Source: Motilimonas pumila
GTDB taxonomy: Bacteria > Pseudomonadota > Gammaproteobacteria > Enterobacterales > CBDFNC01
Direction of reading: 5' to 3'
Assembly (NCBI RefSeq): GCF_003596335.1
Contig: NZ_QZCH01000017.1
Span: 1-64,000, forward strand
DNA: 64,000 nt
The translations under genes and the position numbers were made by a program. The notes below the pieces were generated by a model that was not told the origin of the DNA, ran no database searches, and saw nothing but the letters and a program-made list of their open reading frames with translations. Below are positions 35,235 through 43,916 of the stretch, one piece after another. Each line of letters opens with the position of its first letter. Position 1 is the first letter of the stretch.

Positions 35235-36635
35235 TTATTGCTCCTCACACGCATTCACAGCTTGAGTGAAAGCCCAAGCTGCATAGTTAATTTGCTCTTG
35301 ATTGATGATGAGAGGCGGTAAAAAGCGCAGCACTGCGCCATGACGCCCACCTTTTTCAATAATTAAGCCTCGTTCTAACGCCGCGCGTTGAATACGCGCG
35401 GCTTTGTCGGGATCCGCTAAGGGCTCACCTAAAGCGTTGGTTTCCCCTGGCACTACAATTTCAACACCGATCATCAAACCTTTACCGCGCACTTCAGCGA
35501 TGCAAGGGCTGTCGATTGCACTGAGTTGTGACATGAGCGATTGACCCATTTCAAGCGCGTTACTCGCCAGTTCGTCGCGTTGAATAATTTGTAACGTCTT
35601 AGCGCCGGTTGCCATCGCGAGTTGGTTGCCACGGAACGTTCCCGTGTGTTCGCCGGCATTCCAGTTATCGAATTTCTTTTTAAATACCAAGCAGGACAAG
35701 GGTAAACCGCCGCCGATGGCTTTTGACATGATCAATACGTCCGGACTGATATCGGCATATTCAAATGCGAAATGTTTGCCAGAACGGCCAACCCCACACT
35801 GTATTTCATCAAAAATAAGAAGAATTTCTAACTCTTCTGTGATGCGGCGTAATTCTTGTAGCCAAATAATATCCGCGGGGATCACGCCACCTTCACCTTG
35901 AATAGGCTCAACGATGATCGCTGCCGGTAACAAAATCCCGCTTTCTTGGTCAAGTAGCACAGACTCAAGATAACGTATCGCCGCTTTCGCGCCTGCTTCG
36001 CCGCCTAAACCAAACTTACAACGCAGGCTATATGGGTAAGGCATAAAATGCACGTCTGCCATGAGGCCGGTGCGACGAGCTTTCGCGCCAAGGTTACCAG
36101 TCAGTGCTAGCGAGCCATTAGTCATGCCGTGGTAGGCTCCGTGAAACGAAACAATATTGTTGCGTTTGGTAAATTGTTTAGCCAGTTTTATGGCTGCTTC
36201 TACCGCGTCAGCGCCCGATGGTCCACAAAATTGAATGCACGACTCCGCGGCAAAGTCTTGTGGTAAAAATGCCATCACTTCTTTGATGAAGTTATCTTTA
36301 GTTGGCGTGGTGATATCCAGCGTTTGATAAGGTACGCCTTCATGTAATTTGGCAATGATCTCTTGGTTAATTTCTGGGTGGTTATAACCCAATGGCAAAG
36401 CGCCGGCGCCCGCTAAACAATCAAGGTAATGCTGGCCTTTGGTGTCTTCCACTAATACCCCTTGCGCGCTTTTAATCGCGATGGGGAAACGTCGAGGGTA
36501 AGAACGAACCTCAGACTCGTAGTGCTCCTGGCTTAATACGATGTTGTCTGGACTAAGGTCGTACACTTCTTTAAAGACAGGTACAACAGGTTGTTCGGTT
36601 AATGGTTCAATACCAAAGTTTAAGATGTTATTCAT
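35235..36635 (-). CDS. Diaminobutyrate--2-oxoglutarate aminotransferase
   Basis: Class III aminotransferase of 466 residues. The cofactor Lys is in IMSKAIGGGLPLS; IFDEIQCGVGRSG and GPSGADAVEAAIKLAK are PLP-site motifs, and the GAYHGMTNGS loop is typical of the EctB/Dat group. It makes L-2,4-diaminobutyrate from aspartate semialdehyde and glutamate, the first step toward norspermidine. The ATG at 36633-36635 has only a weak ribosome-binding site, and a terminator-like hairpin ends 15 bases before it. It is the first gene of the four-gene operon. An ectoine role is unlikely since ectA and ectC are absent. Confidence 0.87.
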   Translation of the reverse strand: MNNILNFGIEPLTEQPVVPVFKEVYDLSPDNIVLSQEHYESEVRSYPRRFPIAIKSAQGVLVEDTKGQHYLDCLAGAGALPLGYNHPEINQEIIAKLHEGVPYQTLDITTPTKDNFIKEVMAFLPQDFAAESCIQFCGPSGADAVEAAIKLAKQFTKRNNIVSFHGAYHGMTNGSLALTGNLGAKARRTGLMADVHFMPYPYSLRCKFGLGGEAGAKAAIRYLESVLLDQESGILLPAAIIVEPIQGEGGVIPADIIWLQELRRITEELEILLIFDEIQCGVGRSGKHFAFEYADISPDVLIMSKAIGGGLPLSCLVFKKKFDNWNAGEHTGTFRGNQLAMATGAKTLQIIQRDELASNALEMGQSLMSQLSAIDSPCIAEVRGKGLMIGVEIVVPGETNALGEPLADPDKAARIQRAALERGLIIEKGGRHGAVLRFLPPLIINQEQINYAAWAFTQAVNACEEQ

Positions 36636-36650
36636 CAACTAACTCACTAC

Positions 36651-36676
36651 AAAAAAGTTGCTTAATTGCCGGCAAC
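36651..36676 (-). terminator. Terminator-like hairpin (candidate attenuator) before the norspermidine operon
   Basis: On the minus strand GTTGC, a ten-base loop and GCAAC are followed directly by TTTTTT, ending 15 bases before the aminotransferase ATG. The stem is short (5 bp), so termination would be conditional at best. Together with the upstream 23-codon ORF this looks like an attenuation device. Confidence 0.5.
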
Positions 36677-36742
36677 ACAGGTGCCGTATTTTACAAACCA
36701 ATAAAAACTGGGGTTATGTCATATGTTACGGGGGAGGTCAGA

Positions 36743-36814
36743 TCAAGGTTCGGGTACGATAATAAAAGTACGCTTTACCTTAAGGTATTGATTTGTGGTT
36801 GAGAATATAATCAT
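36743..36814 (-). CDS. Candidate 23-residue leader peptide
   Basis: ATG at 36812-36814 is preceded by CAGGAG with a 6-base gap, the best ribosome-binding site in the region. It opens a 23-codon frame that ends in TGA at 36743-36745. The peptide is hydrophobic and basic (starts MIIFSTT, middle YLKVKRT, ends IIVPEP with two Pro near the stop). Proline close to the C-terminus is common in peptides that stall ribosomes. It lies 107 bases before the aminotransferase gene. A regulatory leader similar in role to SpeFL is inferred; no family match is known. Confidence 0.5.
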   Translation of the reverse strand: MIIFSTTNQYLKVKRTFIIVPEP

Positions 36815-36834
36815 TTCGGGCTCCTGAAACTTGT

Positions 36835-36866
36835 AAATAAAAGCCGGTAGGTGAGGACTTTTATTT
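36835..36866 (-). promoter_or_regulatory. Hairpin upstream of the leader ORF
   Basis: A perfect 9-bp stem (AAATAAAAG and CTTTTATTT on the minus strand) encloses a 14-base loop containing CCTCACC, which could pair with purine-rich ribosome-binding sites. It ends 9 bases before the CAGGAG of the leader ORF. A second G/C stem (GGGG and CCCC around 36882-36896) lies just upstream. Confidence 0.45.
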
Positions 36867-37088
36867 TCCCTACTATTACGGGGGCCTTAAACCCCATACT
36901 GATTACCTATTAGAACATCAAAAATATTCTGTTAAGTGCGCATCATAGTGTAGCACTGGATAAATTATGTACAAAGTACCGATAAACCTGTACTAAGTAA
37001 GTGGTAATTTTACCTGTGGTGCTCACTGAAAAATTCGGCGCAAAAATATCACAAATCACAAAAGCTGCAAGGTTTTTCTTGCCAATTT

Positions 37089-37226
37089 TTACGCAGAAAT
37101 ATGTTGATTAAACTCTTGTTCGTATTGTTGTTGGCGCCAAAATAAAAATTGATGCTGACGATGGTGTCTGTGGCGGATATGTTTTTTTTGTTTGACGAGC
37201 TTTCGTGAACGCTTTTGCATTGTCAT
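37089..37226 (-). CDS. Small, very basic hypothetical protein
   Basis: ORF of 45 codons. The first 26 residues are dominated by Lys, Arg, His and Gln (KRSRKLVKQKKHIRHRHHR), then FLFWRQQQYEQEF. Such composition suggests binding to RNA, ribosomes or acidic polymers. A promoter-like pair, CTGACA and CATAAT with 16-base spacing, lies at 37249-37276, putting the likely transcript start about 15 bases before the ATG. The ATG lacks a clear ribosome-binding site, which lowers confidence. It lies upstream of and in line with the norspermidine operon leader. A weak hairpin (GCAAG and CTTGC at 37067-37082) follows the stop. Confidence 0.45.
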   Translation of the reverse strand: MTMQKRSRKLVKQKKHIRHRHHRQHQFLFWRQQQYEQEFNQHISA

Positions 37227-37248
37227 TTGGCATCGGTAAATAAGCTTA

Positions 37249-37276
37249 ATTATGGGAGCAGAATTGCGTTTGTCAG
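37249..37276 (-). promoter_or_regulatory. Sigma70-like promoter upstream of the basic ORF
   Basis: On the minus strand CTGACA (37271-37276), 16 bases, CATAAT (37249-37254); each box differs from consensus at one base. It could drive the basic ORF and possibly the norspermidine operon. Confidence 0.5.
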
Positions 37277-37472
37277 CAGGTTAATCGGACAAACTTAATA
37301 ACAGTTTCATCTAAGGTTAGACGGCGATTTTATTACATACTTAACAATAAGTGCATACTTTATAGCCAACTCTATGATCGATATCGGTTATTTATCGCTT
37401 TAATCATTTCCCCATATTGCCAAAAAAATTGGCAGGGTTATTATGGAATCTTTAGCTCTACATGGATGTGGT

Positions 37473-38132
37473 ATGAAAAAAATCATTGCAGCGGCAGCTC
37501 TGGCGTTATCTTTCAACGCAAATGCAGACTTTTCAGACGTAGTATTGGCTTACAGCTCTGGCAAGGTTCCGGTAACAACCTCAATTGATCTCGATGCAGA
37601 ATACGTTGCCATGTCCATTTCATTGGTGAGCGAAGCTAAATTTGCTTCGCAGCGGGTTAACTTGATCAATCAACTAGAATACGAAATCAGTGAAGCGGCC
37701 AGTAAAGACGTTAACATTGAATTTCAGCAAGGAGTCGTTTCCCTGTCGCCAGGTGAGAAGACCACGGTGGAGCTTTCGAGCAACTACGCAACCAAAAGCT
37801 CTGGCTCGCAAATGTACTTGCTATATAAATTAGATGAGTACAAAGATATTTACGCGGCCACGCAAGAAATTTATCAGTTTATTAACCGCATAAAAAAACC
37901 GGACGAAACCAAATTACATTTGAGTAATACGCTGATTGCGATAAAAAGCCCGAATGATTACCGTAACCAGCTGTTATCCATGATCAAAGATGAGATTAAT
38001 ATTACTCGGGAGATTCTTGGCAACGAATATAGGGTAACGGTCAAAGGGCTACAAAATCCGGTGCGGGTGAAACAAAAAGACCATAAGAAAGTGACCTTGT
38101 ATATTGATTATCAATTAGAATTTAACGAATAA
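37473..38132 (+). CDS. Hypothetical exported protein
   Basis: Protein of 219 residues when started at ATG 37473, which places a typical signal peptide at the N-terminus (KKIIAAAALALSFNANA, cleavage near residue 18). The mature part has alternating strands and no recognised motif; SMIKDEINITREILGNEYRV near the end may form a helix. The ATG at 37443 would add ten residues in front of the signal and is less likely. It is a lone gene divergent from the norspermidine operon. Function unknown. Confidence 0.7.
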   Translation: MKKIIAAAALALSFNANADFSDVVLAYSSGKVPVTTSIDLDAEYVAMSISLVSEAKFASQRVNLINQLEYEISEAASKDVNIEFQQGVVSLSPGEKTTVELSSNYATKSSGSQMYLLYKLDEYKDIYAATQEIYQFINRIKKPDETKLHLSNTLIAIKSPNDYRNQLLSMIKDEINITREILGNEYRVTVKGLQNPVRVKQKDHKKVTLYIDYQLEFNE

Positions 38133-38204
38133 TCAGTTATTTAAAGCCATTGCAAAAGCCATTGTTATATGCAGTAATATGGCTTTTCAATCGGAAATAT
38201 CGTT

Positions 38205-38690
38205 ATGGCATTGACAATCATCGTGGCGGATTACCACAATGCTGCCCACGCAGCAGACATTCTTTCACTCCTTAATTATTACGCGCTTGACCCCATGGGT
38301 GGCGGCGCGGCTTTAAAGCCTGACGTTCAGTCAAACCTTATTGGCGAGCTACAAAAAATTGATCACGCATTTTCTGTGCTGGCTTACGATGATGAAAAGC
38401 CAGTGGGTTTGGTTAATTGCTTTGAAGCGTTCTCAACGTTTAACTGTGCACCTTTGATTAACATTCATGATGTGGTGGTGCATGAATCAAGTCGTGGAAA
38501 AGGGACTTGCCAACACATGCTAGAGCAAGTGAAGCAAGTTGCGCGCGAGCGGGGCTGTTGTAAAGTGACCCTTGAAGTGCTGACAGGGAACGAAGCGGCA
38601 AAACGGGCTTATCATAAAGCTGGCTTCTCTGGTTATGAACTCGACCCTGAGATGGGACATGCAGTTTTTTGGCAACACAGCCTAAACTAA
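38205..38690 (+). CDS. GNAT family N-acetyltransferase
   Basis: Protein of 161 residues with the GNAT fold. The conserved strand INIHDVVVHESSRGKGTCQHMLEQV carries the acetyl-CoA loop (RGKGTC in place of the usual Q/RxxGxG/A). It is followed by KVTLEVLTGNEAAKRAYHKAGF, the C-terminal signature. It transfers an acetyl group to an amine; the substrate is unknown. A hairpin terminator at 38717-38740 separates it from the convergent exporter gene. Confidence 0.85.
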   Translation: MALTIIVADYHNAAHAADILSLLNYYALDPMGGGAALKPDVQSNLIGELQKIDHAFSVLAYDDEKPVGLVNCFEAFSTFNCAPLINIHDVVVHESSRGKGTCQHMLEQVKQVARERGCCKVTLEVLTGNEAAKRAYHKAGFSGYELDPEMGHAVFWQHSLN

Positions 38691-38716
38691 GATATCTGAA
38701 CGCGTGTTGTTAAATG

Positions 38717-38740
38717 AGTGAGGGCCTATCGGCCCTCACT
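38717..38740. terminator. Bidirectional hairpin between convergent genes
   Basis: AGTGAGGGCC and GGCCCTCACT form a perfect 10-bp stem with a four-base loop, 26 bases behind the GNAT stop and 10 bases behind the exporter stop. No T-run follows on the plus strand. Confidence 0.7.
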
Positions 38741-38750
38741 GATGAGCCGG

Positions 38751-40490
38751 TTATGCGGCTTGTGAATCCTGCTGTTGTTTCGTTAGCAAGCTTTGATACA
38801 TGCCTGTCTCATTAGCCAATTGTTGATGGCTTCCCCATTGCACTCGCTGGCCCTTCACCATCACCAGAATATTATCAGCGTTGGCAAGGGTTTCTAACTT
38901 GTGCGCGATGAGAACCACTGTAACCTGACCCTTGAGTTGATGTAAGCAAGTTTGCAAACTGGCATTAGCTTGTGGATCAAGACTGGCTGATGCTTCATCT
39001 AAGATGATGACCTTACAACGTTGGCATAACGCGCGTGCAATAGCCAACAGTTGTTTAGTGCCCGTTGAAAGCAGTTCGCTTTGTTGGTCAATCAAGGTAT
39101 CTAACCCGTTGCGTTGACTGAATAACCAGCTTTCTAAACCGACTTGCTTCAATAACCTCTCGAGCTCTGCGTCGCTACAAATTTGACCCAAACAAATATT
39201 CTCTCTGATTGAGGCGGATAAAATAAACGGCTGCTGCTCAACCATGGCAATATTGCGCCGGATACTTTGGGTTTGCATCTGAGCGATGTCCACGCCATCT
39301 AGCTGAATACTCCCTTGGCTGGGGTGATAAGCGCATTTTAACAAATGGGCGAGGGTGGTTTTACCGGCCCCAGAGGGCCCAACAACGGCCAGTTGTTGTC
39401 CCGGTGCTAAGGTAAAATGCATATTGGTTAATATTGCCTGTTGCTCATAACCAAAACTGACATTGTTAAAAGCGATTTCGGGAGCTTGCTGGCAGGTGTC
39501 ATCGGCATTAATACCACCTCCTGCGTGTTCGACTTCTTGATCCATGAGCGAAAAAACACGTTCCGCGGCGGCGGCACTCTGTACCATGTCGCCTTGGCTT
39601 TGCATGAGGTTAATGATGGGCTCAAAAAAGCGCGATAAATAGGCAAAAAATGCAAACAGCAAACCAAAGCCGAGTTCACTCGCCGGTAACCATTGAAAAC
39701 TGAGCACTATGGCCGTCATCATCACGATTGACATGAGTTCGAACAGTGGCCTTAATAGCAGTGCTTCGAGGCGGATATTGCGCTTTGTTAAAGTAATGTT
39801 CTCGGCTGCGATCTGGTTAAGGCGGCCACCAAAGCGGGCTTGTGCTTTAAATACCTGCATGATGCCAGTTTGCGATAAGCTTTCGATGAGAAAACCGTTA
39901 AGCTTGGCGCTGTTGCTTTTTATGCGTCGCTGTAATGGCAAAGCATAGTGTCGGAAAATAGCAAAAGCACCGATAAACACAGGGACAAAAGCCAAGGTAA
40001 TTAACGCCAACTGCCATTGCAAACTAAACATCGCAACGACAACTGCGACGAGGATCACCAGATCTTTTAACGTTCGGCCCATTATTTGACTGAATAAACT
40101 GCGCACTGACTCTACATCTTGCGTCAGACGATTTAGCATTTCCCCTTTTTGATGGCTAATAAAATGCGACATGGGCAAATGCAAGCTGTGATTAAAACAG
40201 TCTTGGCGCAGTTTTGCGGTGACGCGTGCCGATAGTTTAAAAAAAGTGGTGGCTTGTAAATAACTCAGCGCGGCCCCTAACAGATTTAAACCAACATAAG
40301 CCGCCACAATAATCGCTATGCTGTTAAGGTTAGGCGATGCTTGACTTAAATGGTTATCAATAAACACCATGGTAAGCCAAGGTAAAGTGACTTCAATCAA
40401 TGCCACAAGCAGCATTAAAACCGATGAGATAAAAAGCGTTCGCTGGTAGTGATAACTGAGACCAACAAGCCGTCGTAATATCGAAAACAT
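38751..40490 (-). CDS. ABC exporter subunit, MdlB-like
   Basis: Protein of 579 residues with six membrane segments and a C-terminal ATPase. Walker A is VVGPSGAGKTT; Walker B is KVIILDEASASLD with the catalytic Glu; the H-loop is LIAHKLE. The signature motif is LSTGTKQ instead of LSGGQ. With AAGGAGG 6 bases before it, ATG 40490 is the likely start, one base after the upstream stop. Together with the next-upstream subunit it should form a heterodimeric exporter with one degenerate nucleotide site. It is the last gene of the glycosyltransferase operon. Substrate unknown. Confidence 0.85.
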   Translation of the reverse strand: MFSILRRLVGLSYHYQRTLFISSVLMLLVALIEVTLPWLTMVFIDNHLSQASPNLNSIAIIVAAYVGLNLLGAALSYLQATTFFKLSARVTAKLRQDCFNHSLHLPMSHFISHQKGEMLNRLTQDVESVRSLFSQIMGRTLKDLVILVAVVVAMFSLQWQLALITLAFVPVFIGAFAIFRHYALPLQRRIKSNSAKLNGFLIESLSQTGIMQVFKAQARFGGRLNQIAAENITLTKRNIRLEALLLRPLFELMSIVMMTAIVLSFQWLPASELGFGLLFAFFAYLSRFFEPIINLMQSQGDMVQSAAAAERVFSLMDQEVEHAGGGINADDTCQQAPEIAFNNVSFGYEQQAILTNMHFTLAPGQQLAVVGPSGAGKTTLAHLLKCAYHPSQGSIQLDGVDIAQMQTQSIRRNIAMVEQQPFILSASIRENICLGQICSDAELERLLKQVGLESWLFSQRNGLDTLIDQQSELLSTGTKQLLAIARALCQRCKVIILDEASASLDPQANASLQTCLHQLKGQVTVVLIAHKLETLANADNILVMVKGQRVQWGSHQQLANETGMYQSLLTKQQQDSQAA

Positions 40491-40491
40491 G

Positions 40492-42189
40492 CTAAGCCTC
40501 CTTATCGCCGACATGAAGTGAATACCAAGTTCCCTGCGCCATTAATGCATCATGGGGCAGGTTATGGTTACGTTCGCTTAACTCCAAAATGCTGTCACAG
40601 TGGCGCATCAAGCCTAAGCGGCTGCTGGTTAAGACGATGGCGCGTTCATCATTGAGCCAGCATTTCAAATTCACCATGAGCTGACGGCAGGTAAGGGCAT
40701 CGAGCGCAGAAAAACAATCGTCGAGTAACAACACCTCGGCATCACTCAAGATGGCTCTGGCAATGCTTAAGCGTTGTTTTTGACCGCCGGAAAGGCCATG
40801 GCCGGATTCGGTTAATAGTGTGTTGTATCCCATAGGCAGTAATTGGATATCTTGATCAATGCAAGCAAGCTGACAAGCTTGACGGATCTCAGCCATGGTG
40901 GCGTCTTGTTTGGCCAAGGTCAGGTTATCTTTTAAGCTACCACTGAATAAGGCGAGCTCTTGGGGTACGTAGGCGACTTTGGCATTTGCATGTAGGTAAC
41001 ACGGTTGTTGCTCGGTTTTTAATTGGCCCAACAATAATTGTAATAAACTGCTTTTACCGCTGCCAATAGGACCGACAATGCCTTGAAATTGCCCTTTAGA
41101 AAGGGTGAAAAGCAAAGGGTGTAGTGCATTTGTGTCGCGGTTCTCGTGTTTAAACCCCTGCGGCAGATGTATCTCAAGTAAATCGGCTTCTGGCATGGAC
41201 ACATCGCCGTCATCATTAGCCGCTACCGGCCACTTTTCATTGAGTACGTGATTCACTCGCTGTAACGAGACACTGGCAAGGGCTAATGTATTGAATAGAA
41301 ATCCAAACGCGTTCATAGGCCAAATTAGGTACCCTAGATACAGGTTAAAAGCTAACAGTTCACCCAGTGACATGTGACCCTGTCTCACAAGTACGGAGCC
41401 CACGGCGAGCGTTAATAGAAAACTGGCTGCCGCTACTAACGACGTAGTGGGCTCGTATTTGGCTTCAATTTTACTTTGCGCAATATTGGCATGAGTGAGC
41501 GTTTCAAGGCTCGCCGTCACTTTCGCTTGCTGACTTTGAGTATAACCGTGACTTTTTAACACTTGCATACCGGATAAGGTATGTTCAATGTTTTGGTAAT
41601 AATTGCCTAACGCTTGTTGCGACTGATGGCTAACATCATGCATTTGTTTGCCATAGCGTTTTAACGCCCAAGCCATGATAGGCAAGGGCAAGAGCACACA
41701 TACGGTGAGCAGCGCATTAAGTTGAGTCGCCAACACGATAACAACCAAAGTCGACATCACAAAGGCATCGACCATAAAGATCACGCCATTGCCCACTCCT
41801 TGGCTCACCAAGTTGATGTCGGCATTTAGATGGTTGAGCAATTTACCCGTGCCATGGCGGCGAAAGAATGCTGCCGGCATGTTGCAGCAGTGGCCATAAA
41901 GTTTAAGTAACAATTGCCGCTCTAGCTCTAATGCGCTGCTAAACAAACACAGTCGCCACAAATACCGTAAGCCATACGTTGCAAAAGCTAACAGCAACAG
42001 CTGCGCGAGAGTAGGCCAAAGCTCAGCCCAGCCCAAATTCTGTTGTAATGCGACTTTATCGACCAGTTTAGCTATCATTAAAGGCGGTAACAGGCTACAG
42101 ATTGACGCCGTGATAATGGCAAGCACTATGGTCAGATAACGCCATTTATGTTGTCGGATAAACCAGCCTACTTCGAGGAAGAAAGCCAT
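40492..42189 (-). CDS. ABC exporter subunit, MdlA-like
   Basis: Protein of 565 residues: six membrane segments, then an ATPase with Walker A VGPIGSGKSS and an intact signature GLSGGQKQR. Walker B is EVLLLDDCFSALD, with Asp in place of the catalytic Glu, and the H-loop His is replaced (LTSSRL). This complements the partner subunit, whose signature is altered, as in known asymmetric heterodimers such as TM287/288. The start overlaps the acyltransferase stop (TAATG). An exported lipid, glycolipid or glycopeptide made by the upstream enzymes is possible but not shown. Confidence 0.85.
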   Translation of the reverse strand: MAFFLEVGWFIRQHKWRYLTIVLAIITASICSLLPPLMIAKLVDKVALQQNLGWAELWPTLAQLLLLAFATYGLRYLWRLCLFSSALELERQLLLKLYGHCCNMPAAFFRRHGTGKLLNHLNADINLVSQGVGNGVIFMVDAFVMSTLVVIVLATQLNALLTVCVLLPLPIMAWALKRYGKQMHDVSHQSQQALGNYYQNIEHTLSGMQVLKSHGYTQSQQAKVTASLETLTHANIAQSKIEAKYEPTTSLVAAASFLLTLAVGSVLVRQGHMSLGELLAFNLYLGYLIWPMNAFGFLFNTLALASVSLQRVNHVLNEKWPVAANDDGDVSMPEADLLEIHLPQGFKHENRDTNALHPLLFTLSKGQFQGIVGPIGSGKSSLLQLLLGQLKTEQQPCYLHANAKVAYVPQELALFSGSLKDNLTLAKQDATMAEIRQACQLACIDQDIQLLPMGYNTLLTESGHGLSGGQKQRLSIARAILSDAEVLLLDDCFSALDALTCRQLMVNLKCWLNDERAIVLTSSRLGLMRHCDSILELSERNHNLPHDALMAQGTWYSLHVGDKEA

Positions 42190-42860
42190 TAGCTGACCGC
42201 CTTAAGCTGCTCGGGGTGAATGTCTTTTACCACTTTTGCCGGATTGCCTAAGGCCACACAGTGGTCTGGGATATCTTGATAAACCACACTTCCTGCGCCT
42301 ACTACCGCGTGCTCACCTATGGTGACCCCTTTTAGGATCATGACGTTGGCACCAATCCATGCATGGGCTTTGATGGTAACGGGCGCGGTGGTTAAGGCCG
42401 CAATTTCACCTGCTTGGCCTCTTTGTGTCAACGTGTGGCCGCTGCAATCCATAATGGTAACCATAGGGCCAAATATGACATTGTCTTGCACTGTAACCTG
42501 CTCATAGGCCAAAATAGCAGTGCCTTGCAGCTGAACGTGGTTACCTATGGTGATTTTTCCCGCAGGGTATTGATTGCGTTTCACACTGGTCATTTTAACC
42601 GCTTGTGAGTGAAAAGCTGGGCTGCAAGTTGACTCAATGTAACAGTTATCACCAATACTGATACAGCCGGAAAAATCATGGGCATTGATTGGCGCCGCGT
42701 TGTCAGTATCATCGCTTATTTGGGTATAAGCTACCCGTGGCACCCCACAAATGGCGTTATCAAGGCCTAATTGACAACCGAAATCACTCAGTTGCTGGTT
42801 TACGCTTTGGGATAATGATTGATCTGGGCGTGTCAGATAGATATTTTGGTAATCAGCCAT
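42189..42860 (-). CDS. Hexapeptide-repeat acyltransferase
   Basis: Protein of 223 residues. The C-terminal two thirds is a left-handed beta-helix made of hexapeptide repeats (ISIGDNCYIEST, ITIGNHVQLQG, VTVQDNVIFGP, AWIGANVMILKGVTIGEHAVVGAGSVV), ending GNPAKVVKDI. This is the maltose/galactoside O-acetyltransferase or sugar acyltransferase type, which moves an acyl group from acyl-CoA to a sugar hydroxyl or amine. The N-terminus (~60 residues) is unrecognised. It starts 3 bases after the glycosyltransferase stop and overlaps the exporter start, so the genes form one operon. Confidence 0.85.
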   Translation of the reverse strand: MADYQNIYLTRPDQSLSQSVNQQLSDFGCQLGLDNAICGVPRVAYTQISDDTDNAAPINAHDFSGCISIGDNCYIESTCSPAFHSQAVKMTSVKRNQYPAGKITIGNHVQLQGTAILAYEQVTVQDNVIFGPMVTIMDCSGHTLTQRGQAGEIAALTTAPVTIKAHAWIGANVMILKGVTIGEHAVVGAGSVVYQDIPDHCVALGNPAKVVKDIHPEQLKAVS

Positions 42861-42863
42861 GAC

Positions 42864-43766
42864 TTAACCTACCAACTCAAGTTCTGAGCGACCGCCAAAT
42901 CGTGCGATGACTTCATTCAGTGACATGTGCGGCTCGCCGTATAAGTCGCCGTAGAAACTCGTTTCCCACAGCTGGTATTTTTTGTGAAGGTCTTGTGCGA
43001 TGTTAACGCCTTCGTTGTTTTTGCTTTCTTCGCCTTCTTCAGGGTGTGGCCAGTGAAACGAACAAATATCTTTTTGCATGTGGAAGCGACTGCCAGCTTG
43101 AAATAGACGAATACCAAGATCCACATCCTCACCGCCCCATGAAGTAAAGTTTTCGTCGAATCCGCCAACAGATAAGAATAACTTGCGCTCAACAGATACG
43201 TGGCAAGTCCAAAAAATATCGAACGGTGCTGGCCAACGTGATAAATCGGCGCCCATCAACTCATATTGGCCGTGACGTTGATCGTTTGCACCAATGCTGT
43301 CGAGGTACATGAGACTTACGTCAGCATTGTCGCTGCTCATCATTGGCTCAATGTGCTCTATCTCTTTGCCTCGTAAACCGAAAGCATAAACGTAACCTAT
43401 GATACTGGTTGGTTGCTCACTGGCTTGATGCACTTGTAAGTGTTTTTCTAATGCTTGGCTCGAAAGCACCACACTGGTGTCTATGAAAATGAGGTAATCG
43501 CCCTCGGCGATTGCAGCACCGATATTGCGTGCCTTACCGGCTCTAAAGCCCTTGTCTTGTTGATGGAAATATTTGATATCCAGACTTTGCTTGAATTCCT
43601 GGCAAACCGCTTCACTGTGATCGACAGAGCCGTCATCAACAACGATGACTTCAAATGCTTGTTGAGAAAGAGATTGTTTTGTAAGTGATACTAATGTGTG
43701 ACGTAACAATTCAGCGCGGTTATATGTAGGGATGATGACGCTGATAGCTTTATTTTGAGTAGACAT
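42864..43766 (-). CDS. Family 2 glycosyltransferase
   Basis: Protein of 300 residues. The GT-A start VIIPTYNRAELL and VVDDGS are typical of GT2. The usual DxD triad is DTS in LIFIDTSVVL. The C-terminal half has SVGGFDENFTSWGGEDVDLGIR, the galactosyltransferase-type acceptor motif with the probable catalytic acids. No membrane segment, so it is cytoplasmic and acts on a soluble or membrane-facing acceptor. It is the first gene of a four-gene operon with the acyltransferase and exporter; AAGG lies about 7 bases before the ATG. Donor and acceptor are unknown. Confidence 0.85.
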   Translation of the reverse strand: MSTQNKAISVIIPTYNRAELLRHTLVSLTKQSLSQQAFEVIVVDDGSVDHSEAVCQEFKQSLDIKYFHQQDKGFRAGKARNIGAAIAEGDYLIFIDTSVVLSSQALEKHLQVHQASEQPTSIIGYVYAFGLRGKEIEHIEPMMSSDNADVSLMYLDSIGANDQRHGQYELMGADLSRWPAPFDIFWTCHVSVERKLFLSVGGFDENFTSWGGEDVDLGIRLFQAGSRFHMQKDICSFHWPHPEEGEESKNNEGVNIAQDLHKKYQLWETSFYGDLYGEPHMSLNEVIARFGGRSELELVG

Positions 43767-43916
43767 GATTTAACCTTAAGTCTTCTCATCCATGGTAAAT
43801 GATTCGACTTTAAATCCATTAAAGCCAAAAAGTGTGTTTCTTCATGAAACCGAAATCAGTTTACTTAGCGCGATGGGATAAAACTTAAGGGAAGATTAAA
43901 TGTTTATTAATTGTTC

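Noticed and set aside
40490-40514. Overlapping ATG 40514 for the MdlB-like subunit
   Set aside because: AAGGAGG 6 bases before ATG 40490 gives a much better start.
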